From the NCBI GenBank assembly GCA_002691085.1, contig NZGX01000031.1, positions 2,022 to 26,000 on the forward strand: DNA of 23,979 bases, written 5' to 3'. Within the stretch, counting starts at the first letter, position 1; each line of letters opens with the position of its first letter. The notes under the pieces are model-generated. The model was given only the letters and a program-made list of their open reading frames with translations. It made no database searches and was not told where the DNA came from. Source of the DNA: Rhodospirillaceae bacterium (GTDB taxonomy: Bacteria; Pseudomonadota; Alphaproteobacteria; Rhodospirillales; Rhodospirillaceae). Of this stretch, positions 1 through 6,011 are shown one piece after another. The position numbers and the translations under genes were made by a program.

Positions 1-323
1 GCATGACTTAATGTTTGGTCAGGAAAAATAGTGACAGGATTAATAACCATTCCTGATTCAAACTTTTTAACCTTAGAGACTTCAGCTGATTGAGCATTAA
101 TACTTAAATTTTTATGGATTACACCAATCCCTCCTTCCTGAGCCATTGCAATAGCCATACTATGCTCGGTGACCGTATCCATTGCTGCAGAGATTAGAGG
201 TATACTGATGGTAAGATCTTTAGTCAGTTTTGTTGAAGTATCTGCCTCCATCGGGACAATAGAAGAAGCTGCGGGCACAAGAAGCACGTCATCAAAAGTA
301 TATGCTTCAGAAAAATTCTTCAT
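1..323 (-). CDS. guaB: Inosine-5'-monophosphate dehydrogenase, N-terminal part (cut by window edge)
   Basis: IMP dehydrogenase oxidises IMP to XMP with NAD+, the first committed step of GMP synthesis in the cytoplasm. Only about 107 codons are present; the 3' part lies beyond position 1. The reverse-strand translation contains the family's N-terminal signature TFDDVLLVPAASSIVP, then LISAAMDTVTEHSMAIAMAQEGGIG-type barrel sequence and IHKNLS, and enters the first CBS domain near ESGMVINPV. The catalytic cysteine loop is outside the window. The start is set at ATG 323, giving MKNFSEAYTFDDV, which fits the usual distance to TFDDV and has a GGA six bases upstream. An in-frame ATG at 338 would add five residues. 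It lies downstream of rlmE on the same strand, in an order known from Alphaproteobacteria. The assignment is secure. Confidence 0.95.
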   Translation of the reverse strand, partial: MKNFSEAYTFDDVLLVPAASSIVPMEADTSTKLTKDLTISIPLISAAMDTVTEHSMAIAMAQEGGIGVIHKNLSINAQSAEVSKVKKFESGMVINPVTIFPDQTLSH

Positions 324-357
324 GCCCAATCCAGACATCTCATATTAAACATAACAC

Positions 358-385
358 ATTCTACACTAAATCGATATTTCCTCAA
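358..385 (-). promoter_or_regulatory. Possible sigma-70-type promoter for guaB
   Basis: On the minus strand TTGAGG (385-380) is followed after 16 bases by TAGAAT (363-358), about 20-35 bases before the candidate guaB starts. The -10 box matches the consensus at five of six positions. The region is AT-rich, so chance matches are common; this is a suggestion only. Confidence 0.3.
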
Positions 386-392
386 GATGGCT

Positions 393-416
393 TAATCATT
401 TTATATAAAATGATTA
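393..416. repeat. Perfect 24-nt AT-rich palindrome after the rlmE stop
   Basis: The 24 bases are exactly self-complementary. They can form a hairpin with 10-bp arms TAATCATTTT / AAAATGATTA around an ATAT loop. It begins one base beyond the rlmE stop codon, in the rlmE-guaB gap. No T tract follows on the minus strand and the stem holds only one G-C pair per arm half, so it is a poor intrinsic terminator. It could be a protein-binding site or an mRNA 3'-end hairpin. Confidence 0.5.
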
Positions 417-417
417 G

Positions 418-1092
418 CTATATTTTTTTAAACCCCTCTGCAAAAAGATACATCTCAGAAGAATCCTTTCTACTTGAAGGGGGTTTTACATGTTTTACAG
501 TAATAAAGCTCTTCTTAATTTCTTGAAGTAAACTTCCTTCTGCCCCTCCCTGAAGAACTTTACAAATAAAAACACCCTTCGAAGAAAGTATTTGATAAGC
601 AAAATCCCAAGCATGTTCTGCAAGACCCATTATCCTTAAGTGGTCTGTTTTTGAATGACCTGTAGATGATGCAGCCATATCAGAGAGGACAATATCCACA
701 CTTCCATTTGAAGCTTTTAATAACTCCTCAAGTGCTAAGTCAGAGGTGAAATCCATTTTTATACATATTGCACCTGAAACACCATCCCATCCTTCCTGCT
801 TATCCAAGGAAATAACTTTTCCATTACTTCCAACACGTTCCAGTGCAACTTGTGTCCAACCCCCCGGAGCCGCTCCAAGATCAACAACCTTTAAACCTGG
901 CTTGAGGAACCTAAAACGATCATCTATTTCAATAAGTTTAAATGCTGCGCGAGATTTATAACCACGTACCTCTGCTTCTCTTACGTATGGATCGTTGAGC
1001 TGTCGATTCAACCAAGTTGTTGAGGAGAGCTTTCTACCCTTTTTCTTTTTAAGTTTAGTGGTCAAGCCACGAACGAATGAGTTACTTTTCAT
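418..1092 (-). CDS. rlmE: 23S rRNA (uridine2552-2'-O)-methyltransferase (FtsJ/RrmJ family)
   Basis: RlmE methylates the 2'-OH of U2552 in the A loop of 23S rRNA using S-adenosylmethionine, late in 50S assembly. From the upstream GTG start (1104) the protein has 228 residues, and the K-D-K-E catalytic tetrad falls at K56, D142, K182 and E217. These are exactly 18 residues after the E. coli RlmE positions 38, 124, 164 and 199, so spacing is fully conserved. The SAM-binding loop is DLGAAPGGW (residues 75-83). The basic N-terminus (KLKKKKGRK) suits RNA binding. I prefer the ATG at 1092 over the GTG at 1104, although neither has a strong ribosome binding site. It lies just after ppx (stop at 1106) and is probably co-transcribed with it. 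Confidence 0.95.
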   Translation of the reverse strand: MKSNSFVRGLTTKLKKKKGRKLSSTTWLNRQLNDPYVREAEVRGYKSRAAFKLIEIDDRFRFLKPGLKVVDLGAAPGGWTQVALERVGSNGKVISLDKQEGWDGVSGAICIKMDFTSDLALEELLKASNGSVDIVLSDMAASSTGHSKTDHLRIMGLAEHAWDFAYQILSSKGVFICKVLQGGAEGSLLQEIKKSFITVKHVKPPSSRKDSSEMYLFAEGFKKI

Positions 1093-1105
1093 AATACAAA
1101 TCACT

Positions 1106-2092
1106 CTATGAATTTATATTTTCCAATAAACCGTTAAGAATACCTTCCCTTAAGCCTCTGTCTGCAATCCTAAGGCAACCGACTGGCCATAATTCACAAA
1201 TTCCCTCTAGTATTGCGCACCCTCCTAGAAGTAGATCCGCTCTTTGCCAGCCTATACAAGGCAAAGATGCTCTCTTGGCTAAATCCATTTTACGTAAACT
1301 TAAAGTATGTCTTTTTATATCATTAAAAACTAGTTTAGAACCATCCACTAATTTTCTATCATATTTCATAAGATTCAGATTTAACCCTCCTAAGGTTGTG
1401 ACAGTACCTGAAACACCTATCATTTGTATTTGCTTAGAGGAAATTCTTTTTGAGATATCATTCTTTTGATCAAACTCCAAAAGGGTTGATTTTACTTTAC
1501 CTAGAATTTCCTGATAGCTTTTATTTGTCAAATCACCTCCTCCACAGTCTTCAGAAACGGTTACAACACCAAACGGCATTGAAATAAAATCATTTATTCT
1601 AAATCTACCTTGACCATCTGAGGAAACAAAAATAACCTCAGTGCTTCCACCTCCAATATCAAAAACGATAGTGTATTTTAAATTAGGGTCAATTAAAGCA
1701 CTGCAGCCACTTAATGCAAGCTTTGCCTCCTCCTGTGGAGAAATGATCTCAAGAAAAATCCCTGTTTCTTTTTTAACTTTTTCTACAAATTCATTGCAAT
1801 TTTCTGCTCGCCTGCACGCCTCTGTAGTAACGTTCCTAGATAACTTAACTCTATGCCTCTTCATTTTTGAAGCGCATATTTTTAAAGCATCAATCGTTCG
1901 CTCCATTGCCTCAGACGAGAGTCTCCTGGAAACGGTTAGTCCCTCACCAAGCCTTGTAATCCTTGAAAAAGAGTCAATTACTGAAAAATTATTATTATCA
2001 GCACGTGCAACTAACATTCTACAGTTATTGGTTCCAAGATCTACAGCAGCAATTGCTGTTTTATTTGATGGAGTAATCTGTTTATCAAGCAT
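1106..2092 (-). CDS. ppx: Exopolyphosphatase / guanosine pentaphosphatase, short form
   Basis: Ppx/GppA enzymes release phosphate from polyphosphate ends or convert pppGpp to ppGpp. The sequence shows the ASKHA phosphatase fold: phosphate loop DLGTNNCRMLVA near the N-terminus, VTTEACRRA, the SPQEEAKLA segment containing the expected catalytic glutamate, and the second nucleotide/phosphate loop DIGGGSTEV. At about 330 residues it contains only the Ppx/GppA domain and lacks the C-terminal HD-like region of the roughly 500-residue E. coli enzymes. Short forms of this kind are usual in Alphaproteobacteria. ATG 2092 (MLDKQITPSNK) is chosen; an in-frame TTG at 2101 adds three residues. Polyphosphatase and pentaphosphatase activities cannot be distinguished from sequence. 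Confidence 0.9.
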   Translation of the reverse strand: MLDKQITPSNKTAIAAVDLGTNNCRMLVARADNNNFSVIDSFSRITRLGEGLTVSRRLSSEAMERTIDALKICASKMKRHRVKLSRNVTTEACRRAENCNEFVEKVKKETGIFLEIISPQEEAKLALSGCSALIDPNLKYTIVFDIGGGSTEVIFVSSDGQGRFRINDFISMPFGVVTVSEDCGGGDLTNKSYQEILGKVKSTLLEFDQKNDISKRISSKQIQMIGVSGTVTTLGGLNLNLMKYDRKLVDGSKLVFNDIKRHTLSLRKMDLAKRASLPCIGWQRADLLLGGCAILEGICELWPVGCLRIADRGLREGILNGLLENINS

Positions 2093-2147
2093 TTCATTCA
2101 AACTATTTTATAACTTTAAGACAATTTATTACCTTATAAAATGTATT

Positions 2148-2163
2148 ACTAGAAGTTTCTAGT
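2148..2163. promoter_or_regulatory. 16-nt inverted repeat upstream of ppx (possible operator)
   Basis: Perfect 7-base arms ACTAGAA and TTCTAGT are separated by GT. The repeat lies in the divergent gap between ppx (minus) and the SUMF1-fold gene (plus), 56 bases before the ppx ATG. Its size and symmetry would suit a dimeric repressor. No cognate regulator is encoded nearby, and AT-rich DNA produces such repeats by chance. Confidence 0.3.
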
Positions 2164-2191
2164 CACAATCAAATATATGTTATATATAGTA

Positions 2192-2218
2192 TTGGACTAG
2201 ACCTTAAAAATATATAAT
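2192..2218 (+). promoter_or_regulatory. Possible promoter for the SUMF1-fold gene
   Basis: TTGGAC (2192-2197) precedes a perfect TATAAT (2213-2218) by 15 bases, shorter than the ideal 17. It would start transcription about 90 bases upstream of the ATG at 2316. The rest of the 2102-2315 gap is AT-rich, with no open reading frame or RNA structure that I recognise. Confidence 0.3.
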
Positions 2219-2315
2219 AGGAATCAAGCCTAAAAAATATAAAAAATTCCATTTAACTTTATATTTACTTAGCCATGAACTTAATATTTTCAACCCTTAG
2301 AATTTAATAAAAACT

Positions 2316-3275
2316 ATGAAACAGTTTAAAAAAAAATTTCTATCTGGATCTTTAATTATATTTTCCCTGTCTCTACTTATAAATCTATTTTTTACAGAAA
2401 AAAGTTTACTTGCTTCCGATGAAAGCAAAAAATTTAAAGATTGTGAGATATGTCCTGAAATGGTTGTAATCCCCCCAGGAGAATTTCAAATGGGATCTGA
2501 ACTTACCGAAGAAGTCCTTGGTTTAACAAGAACTGAAGGGCCAGTTCATAAAAGAATAATTAGCAAACGTTTTGCTGTAGGCATATTCGAAGTATCCAAC
2601 AAAGAGTTTAAGAGTTTTATTGATAGTACAAATTATAGACCCTCTCAGTCGTGTACAAAATGGAAAGGTAAGGTAATACAATTTGACGGTAATTGGCTTG
2701 ATCCAGATTATGGAAGAGAACCAAAAGATAATGAACCAGTTGTCTGTGTTTCCTGGTATGATGCTAAGGCATATACAGTATGGCTTTCTGGCATTACCCA
2801 TCAGAAATATAGACTCCTATCAGAAGCTGAATGGGAATATATTGCAAAAAATAATAATAATTATAAATGGGCTTGGGGAGATAAAGCTTCTGATGCGTGT
2901 AAATATTCTAATGTTTTTGATATTGATGGAAAAAAATCAAATTACGCAGAAAAATTCGCAACTTGGGACCCAACTAATTGCTTAGATGGATTTGAAAGAG
3001 TTGCACCCGTAGGTTCCTTCTCGCCAAATAAATTTGGTGTATATGATATTACAGGCAATGTATGGGAATGGATGGAAGATTGCTCAGAAGCTGAATACAA
3101 GAACGGTCAGTTAGATGAGAAACCAAATCAAGTTAGAGGACACTGCGAAAAACGAAGTGTTAAAGGTGGGAGTTGGTTATCTAAAATTTCAAGGCATAGA
3201 CCTTCTTTTAGGGGTCGTGACCCTGAAAATTTATCCTCACATATTTTTGGATTCAGAATAGCGAAGGATCTATAA
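2316..3275 (+). CDS. Exported SUMF1/FGE-sulfatase-fold protein lacking the FGE catalytic cysteines
   Basis: This 319-residue protein starts with a basic stretch and hydrophobic segment (residues 7-34, ending near LLASDES) that read as a Sec signal peptide. The rest is a complete FGE-sulfatase (SUMF1) domain: MVVIPPGEFQMGS (49-61), EVSNKEF, PVVCVSWYDA (141-150), YRLLSEAEWEY (165-175), GVYDITGNVWEWMED (241-255), KGGSW (283-287) and FGFRIA near the end. True formylglycine-generating enzymes carry two copper-binding cysteines just after GGS; here residues 284-300 contain none, so sulfatase activation is unlikely and no sulfatase is nearby. Several other cysteines (43, 46, 113, 144, 195, 222, 256, 277) could form disulfides in the periplasm. 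Family relatives include PvdO-like and other non-FGE proteins; the reaction is unknown. It lies 35 nt before the substrate-binding protein leader and may share its transcript. Confidence 0.85.
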   Translation: MKQFKKKFLSGSLIIFSLSLLINLFFTEKSLLASDESKKFKDCEICPEMVVIPPGEFQMGSELTEEVLGLTRTEGPVHKRIISKRFAVGIFEVSNKEFKSFIDSTNYRPSQSCTKWKGKVIQFDGNWLDPDYGREPKDNEPVVCVSWYDAKAYTVWLSGITHQKYRLLSEAEWEYIAKNNNNYKWAWGDKASDACKYSNVFDIDGKKSNYAEKFATWDPTNCLDGFERVAPVGSFSPNKFGVYDITGNVWEWMEDCSEAEYKNGQLDEKPNQVRGHCEKRSVKGGSWLSKISRHRPSFRGRDPENLSSHIFGFRIAKDL

Positions 3276-3310
3276 AATTAACTTCATAATAAAATATTTC
3301 AAAAAAAAAA

Positions 3311-3375
3311 ATGTCCATATTTTTGAAAAAATATATTTCATAATATACTTTATTCTTAGCTTAGTTACCCCATCA
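3311..3375 (+). other. Signal-peptide coding segment of the downstream binding protein, displaced by a -1 frameshift
   Basis: An ATG at 3311, directly after an A-rich run (3301-3311), opens with MSIFLKK and hits a stop ten codons later. If one extra A is read in the A6 run at 3326-3331, the reading continues as IYFIIYFILSLVTPSLSYG and joins the downstream frame without any stop. This gives a basic, hydrophobic and polar signal peptide with a plausible cleavage after SYG. The downstream frame has no ATG, GTG or TTG of its own ahead of this segment. The segment therefore looks like the real 5' end of the binding-protein gene, separated by one missing base, by slippage, or by a sequencing error. 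Confidence 0.65.
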
Positions 3376-4830
3376 TTGAGCTATGGCGCTAATATGAAGG
3401 TTGCAGGTACACAGTTACCAAGCAATTTGGGCAATCCATATAAAAGTATTTCTGTTACTCCAGGTTCATTACTGGGTTTAATATACGATGGGTTAACTTT
3501 TGTTGACGAAAAAGGAAAACTTCAACCGGCACTTGCAACATCTTGGAAAAGTGATGGAAATACAAAATGGCTATTTCAAATTAAAGAGGGTGTCTACTTC
3601 CATAATAATACTTTAAATTCTATCGAGAATATAGCTCAAAACATAAACTTTATCATACAAGAGAAAAACCGTATTTATCCTATCTCAGTAGAATTAAGTT
3701 CAATTTCAGCAGCAAGACCTATCAGTGATTCAACTATAGAAATTACTACACATAAACCTGACCCTATGCTTCCAAAAAAACTAAGCTTGATGAGGATTGT
3801 TGATTTTACAACATGGTCAACAATTGGTGCAGATAATTATTCTAAAGAACCAATCGGAACTGGTCCTTTTTTTCTTAAATCTTGGAATGAGGGTGGTGCA
3901 GTGGAATTTATAAGATTCAAAAAACACTGGGCCAATGAAAATCAAATCAATAATTTAAGAATTTATCCGCTGAAGGACCCTATAAGTAGAATTCAGGCCC
4001 TTATTTCTGGACAGGTTGATATTGCACTAGGACTTTCACCAGATGATATAGACCTACTCAAAGATAACCAATTATCATTTAAAGTAAATCACTCAAAACA
4101 AGTCCTTGCAATTGCACTTCCAAATATGAATAGAAAAGATTCACCATTGAATAAAATTAAAGTAAGACAAGCTTTAAATTATGCAATTGACCGTAAATCG
4201 ATTGTAAGAGATATTCTTGGCGGGCACTTTAATTCTGCCACACAAGGAGCTACAAGAGAAAATTTTGGCTACAATAAAAATATCATCCCATATGACTTTG
4301 ATCCGGAAAAAGCTATAAGTCTGCTCCAAGAGTCTGGTTATGATAAAGGATTTGATCTTATCTTAGAGGTTTTAGTCGGCCTTGGCCCCGCAGACTCACT
4401 CATTTATCAGAGAGTTGTGCAAGATTTATCTAAGGTAAGTATACATGTTTTACTTAAAACAACTACATACACGGAAAGAACTAGAAAATATTTTATGAAT
4501 GACTGGAGTGATATAGATGCTTTTTCAATTCTCTGGAATAACTCTCCTTACAATGATACTGGCCGAGCGCTAGAATCCTTTTCATGTATTAAGGCTAACC
4601 CCTTCTTCTGCGACGAGGGTATTGCAAAAAAAATTAAAAAAAGTAGCCTAGAGATGAATAATAAGAAAAGAAAAGAACAACTAGAAGATATTATGACCGA
4701 AATGAATTATTTGGCTCCGTCAATAAATATAATTGAATACGGAAGTATAATTGGCCTCAATAAAAAAATAAAAAATATTGTTGTTGAACCAACAGGTGTG
4801 GCTTATGAAAAAATAAGAATAGCCAATTAA
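3376..4830 (+). CDS. ABC transporter substrate-binding protein, family 5 (peptide/nickel/opine type), 5' end frameshifted
   Basis: Family 5 binding proteins capture peptides, opines, nickel chelates or other small solutes in the periplasm for an ABC importer. The 484-residue body shows the family pattern: LLGLIYDGLTFVDEKGKLQPALATSW near the N-terminus, KWLFQIKEGVYFHN, GTGPFFLKSW, LKDPISRIQALISGQVDIA and VRQALNYAIDRKSIV. No permease or ATPase genes are adjacent, so it is an orphan here and the substrate cannot be named. The only in-frame start codons (TTG 3376, ATG 3394) would give a protein with no signal peptide, which makes no sense for this family. The signal peptide is encoded immediately upstream, one base out of frame. 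The body is otherwise intact, so the gene is either expressed through slippage, newly mutated, or affected by an indel error. Confidence 0.85.
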   Translation: MSYGANMKVAGTQLPSNLGNPYKSISVTPGSLLGLIYDGLTFVDEKGKLQPALATSWKSDGNTKWLFQIKEGVYFHNNTLNSIENIAQNINFIIQEKNRIYPISVELSSISAARPISDSTIEITTHKPDPMLPKKLSLMRIVDFTTWSTIGADNYSKEPIGTGPFFLKSWNEGGAVEFIRFKKHWANENQINNLRIYPLKDPISRIQALISGQVDIALGLSPDDIDLLKDNQLSFKVNHSKQVLAIALPNMNRKDSPLNKIKVRQALNYAIDRKSIVRDILGGHFNSATQGATRENFGYNKNIIPYDFDPEKAISLLQESGYDKGFDLILEVLVGLGPADSLIYQRVVQDLSKVSIHVLLKTTTYTERTRKYFMNDWSDIDAFSILWNNSPYNDTGRALESFSCIKANPFFCDEGIAKKIKKSSLEMNNKKRKEQLEDIMTEMNYLAPSINIIEYGSIIGLNKKIKNIVVEPTGVAYEKIRIAN

Positions 4831-4835
4831 GGAAA

Positions 4836-5984
4836 TTATATATTTTTTATTACATTCTTTGCAACGAGACTTCGCATTGCTTCAGATGACCCTTCATAAA
4901 TCCTCATAGGCCTAACATCTCTATAGCATCGTTCCAAAATAGTTTCATCAGATAATCCCATACCACCATGAATTTGCACTGCACGGTCAACAACTCTTCC
5001 TGCCATTTCACTTGTAAATAATTTTAACATCGCTAGCTCCGAATGAATCTTATTTTTTTTCTGCGCCTTTATAGCACTATGATAAAGCATTAAACGTGAT
5101 GCATGAATCTCCGTAGCAGAATCAGCTATCATCCATTGTATTGCTTGCCTTGAGGATAAAGGTTTACCAAACGTAACCCTCTCCGTTGAATACTTTACCA
5201 TCATATCAAAGCAACGTTGGGCAATACCAATTGCTCGTGCAGAAACAAGTAATCTTCCTCTAAAGAGAGCTTCTTCTCCAGCAACCCAACCCTGATTTGG
5301 TTTTCCAAGAAGCTGATCATCACTTACAAAACATTCATCTAAAGAAAGTTCGTATGTAGGCTGACCGTGTATCATACCTTGCTCTCTACCAACTGAAAAA
5401 CCTTTTGTTTCGCTATCAATTATAAACCAAGTTATACCATCATGTCTTTTAGTACCCTTTACTCTCGTTAGAACAAGAAAAAACTTAGCTGTAAGGGCGT
5501 GGCTAATCCAACACTTATTACCATTGATAACCCAACCTCCTTTAACTTGCTCAGCTGAAGTCTGAATACCCGCCAAATCCCCAGCTGCATTTGGCTCACT
5601 ATATGCAGCGGCTCCATGGAAATCACCATTAATTGAAGGATTTAAATATTTTTCCTTTTGCTGATTATTACCTAGTTTATAAAGGACAGGGAAGAACAAT
5701 GATGACCACAAACATCTTCCAACTGTAGATTTAAATGCCTCTTCAATTACTACACAATGATCGAGTAAGTTTAGACCTGCACCACCAACTTCCTCTGGAG
5801 CATCCATAGCCCACAAACCAATATTTTTAATCTTATTTTCTAAATTATCTTTAATATCATCTGGAAGTTCATATGAATTTTTTCGATCTTTTAGCTCTTC
5901 TTCCAGAGGGATAAGTTCACGTTCTACAAATTTTTGAACCATATCTTTAATAATTATTGTTTCTTCTGGTAAATCTATTTCCAA
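4836..5984 (-). CDS. Acyl-CoA dehydrogenase, MCAD-type catalytic glutamate
   Basis: A cytoplasmic FAD flavoenzyme of 382 residues that would interconvert an acyl-CoA and its 2-enoyl-CoA, passing electrons to ETF. The N-terminal helical domain contains GLWAMDAPEEVGGAGLNLLD, the middle beta domain AAYSEPNAAGDLAG and the C-terminal domain RVTFGKPLSSRQAIQWMIAD and VQIHGGMGLSDE. The catalytic base is E364 in RIYEGSSEAMR, the position used by medium-chain enzymes. The start is TTG 5984, supported by AAGGAT eight bases upstream. It follows the fused CoA transferase after 27 nt and probably forms an operon with it. The pair resembles CaiB/CaiA, where a CoA transferase and an ACAD-fold reductase act on a CoA-linked acid. 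Substrate unknown. Confidence 0.9.
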   Translation of the reverse strand: MEIDLPEETIIIKDMVQKFVERELIPLEEELKDRKNSYELPDDIKDNLENKIKNIGLWAMDAPEEVGGAGLNLLDHCVVIEEAFKSTVGRCLWSSLFFPVLYKLGNNQQKEKYLNPSINGDFHGAAAYSEPNAAGDLAGIQTSAEQVKGGWVINGNKCWISHALTAKFFLVLTRVKGTKRHDGITWFIIDSETKGFSVGREQGMIHGQPTYELSLDECFVSDDQLLGKPNQGWVAGEEALFRGRLLVSARAIGIAQRCFDMMVKYSTERVTFGKPLSSRQAIQWMIADSATEIHASRLMLYHSAIKAQKKNKIHSELAMLKLFTSEMAGRVVDRAVQIHGGMGLSDETILERCYRDVRPMRIYEGSSEAMRSLVAKNVIKNI

Positions 5985-5991
5985 ATTGCTT

Positions 5992-5997
5992 ATCCTT
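5992..5997 (-). promoter_or_regulatory. Ribosome binding site fixing the TTG start of the acyl-CoA dehydrogenase
   Basis: AAGGAT on the minus strand lies about eight bases upstream of TTG 5984. It supports this rare start codon over an internal ATG. Confidence 0.6.
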
Positions 5998-6011
5998 TTT
6001 AAATAAGGTTT

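Noticed and set aside
302..526. Plus-strand open frame across the guaB-rlmE gap
   Set aside because: It overlaps the N-terminus of guaB and the C-terminus of rlmE in antisense, with no ribosome binding site or domain.
1641..2162. 173-codon open frame on the plus strand opposite ppx
   Set aside because: It lies entirely antisense to the well-supported ppx gene and its translation has no recognisable domain; it is a shadow frame.
2316..3275. Formylglycine-generating enzyme that activates sulfatases
   Set aside because: The catalytic cysteines after GGS are missing and there is no sulfatase gene in the window.
3376..3378. TTG as the true start of the substrate-binding protein
   Set aside because: It falls within the last part of an obvious signal peptide (SLSYG) read in the same frame, has no ribosome binding site and would give a non-exported protein. 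It is only the first legal start codon in that frame.
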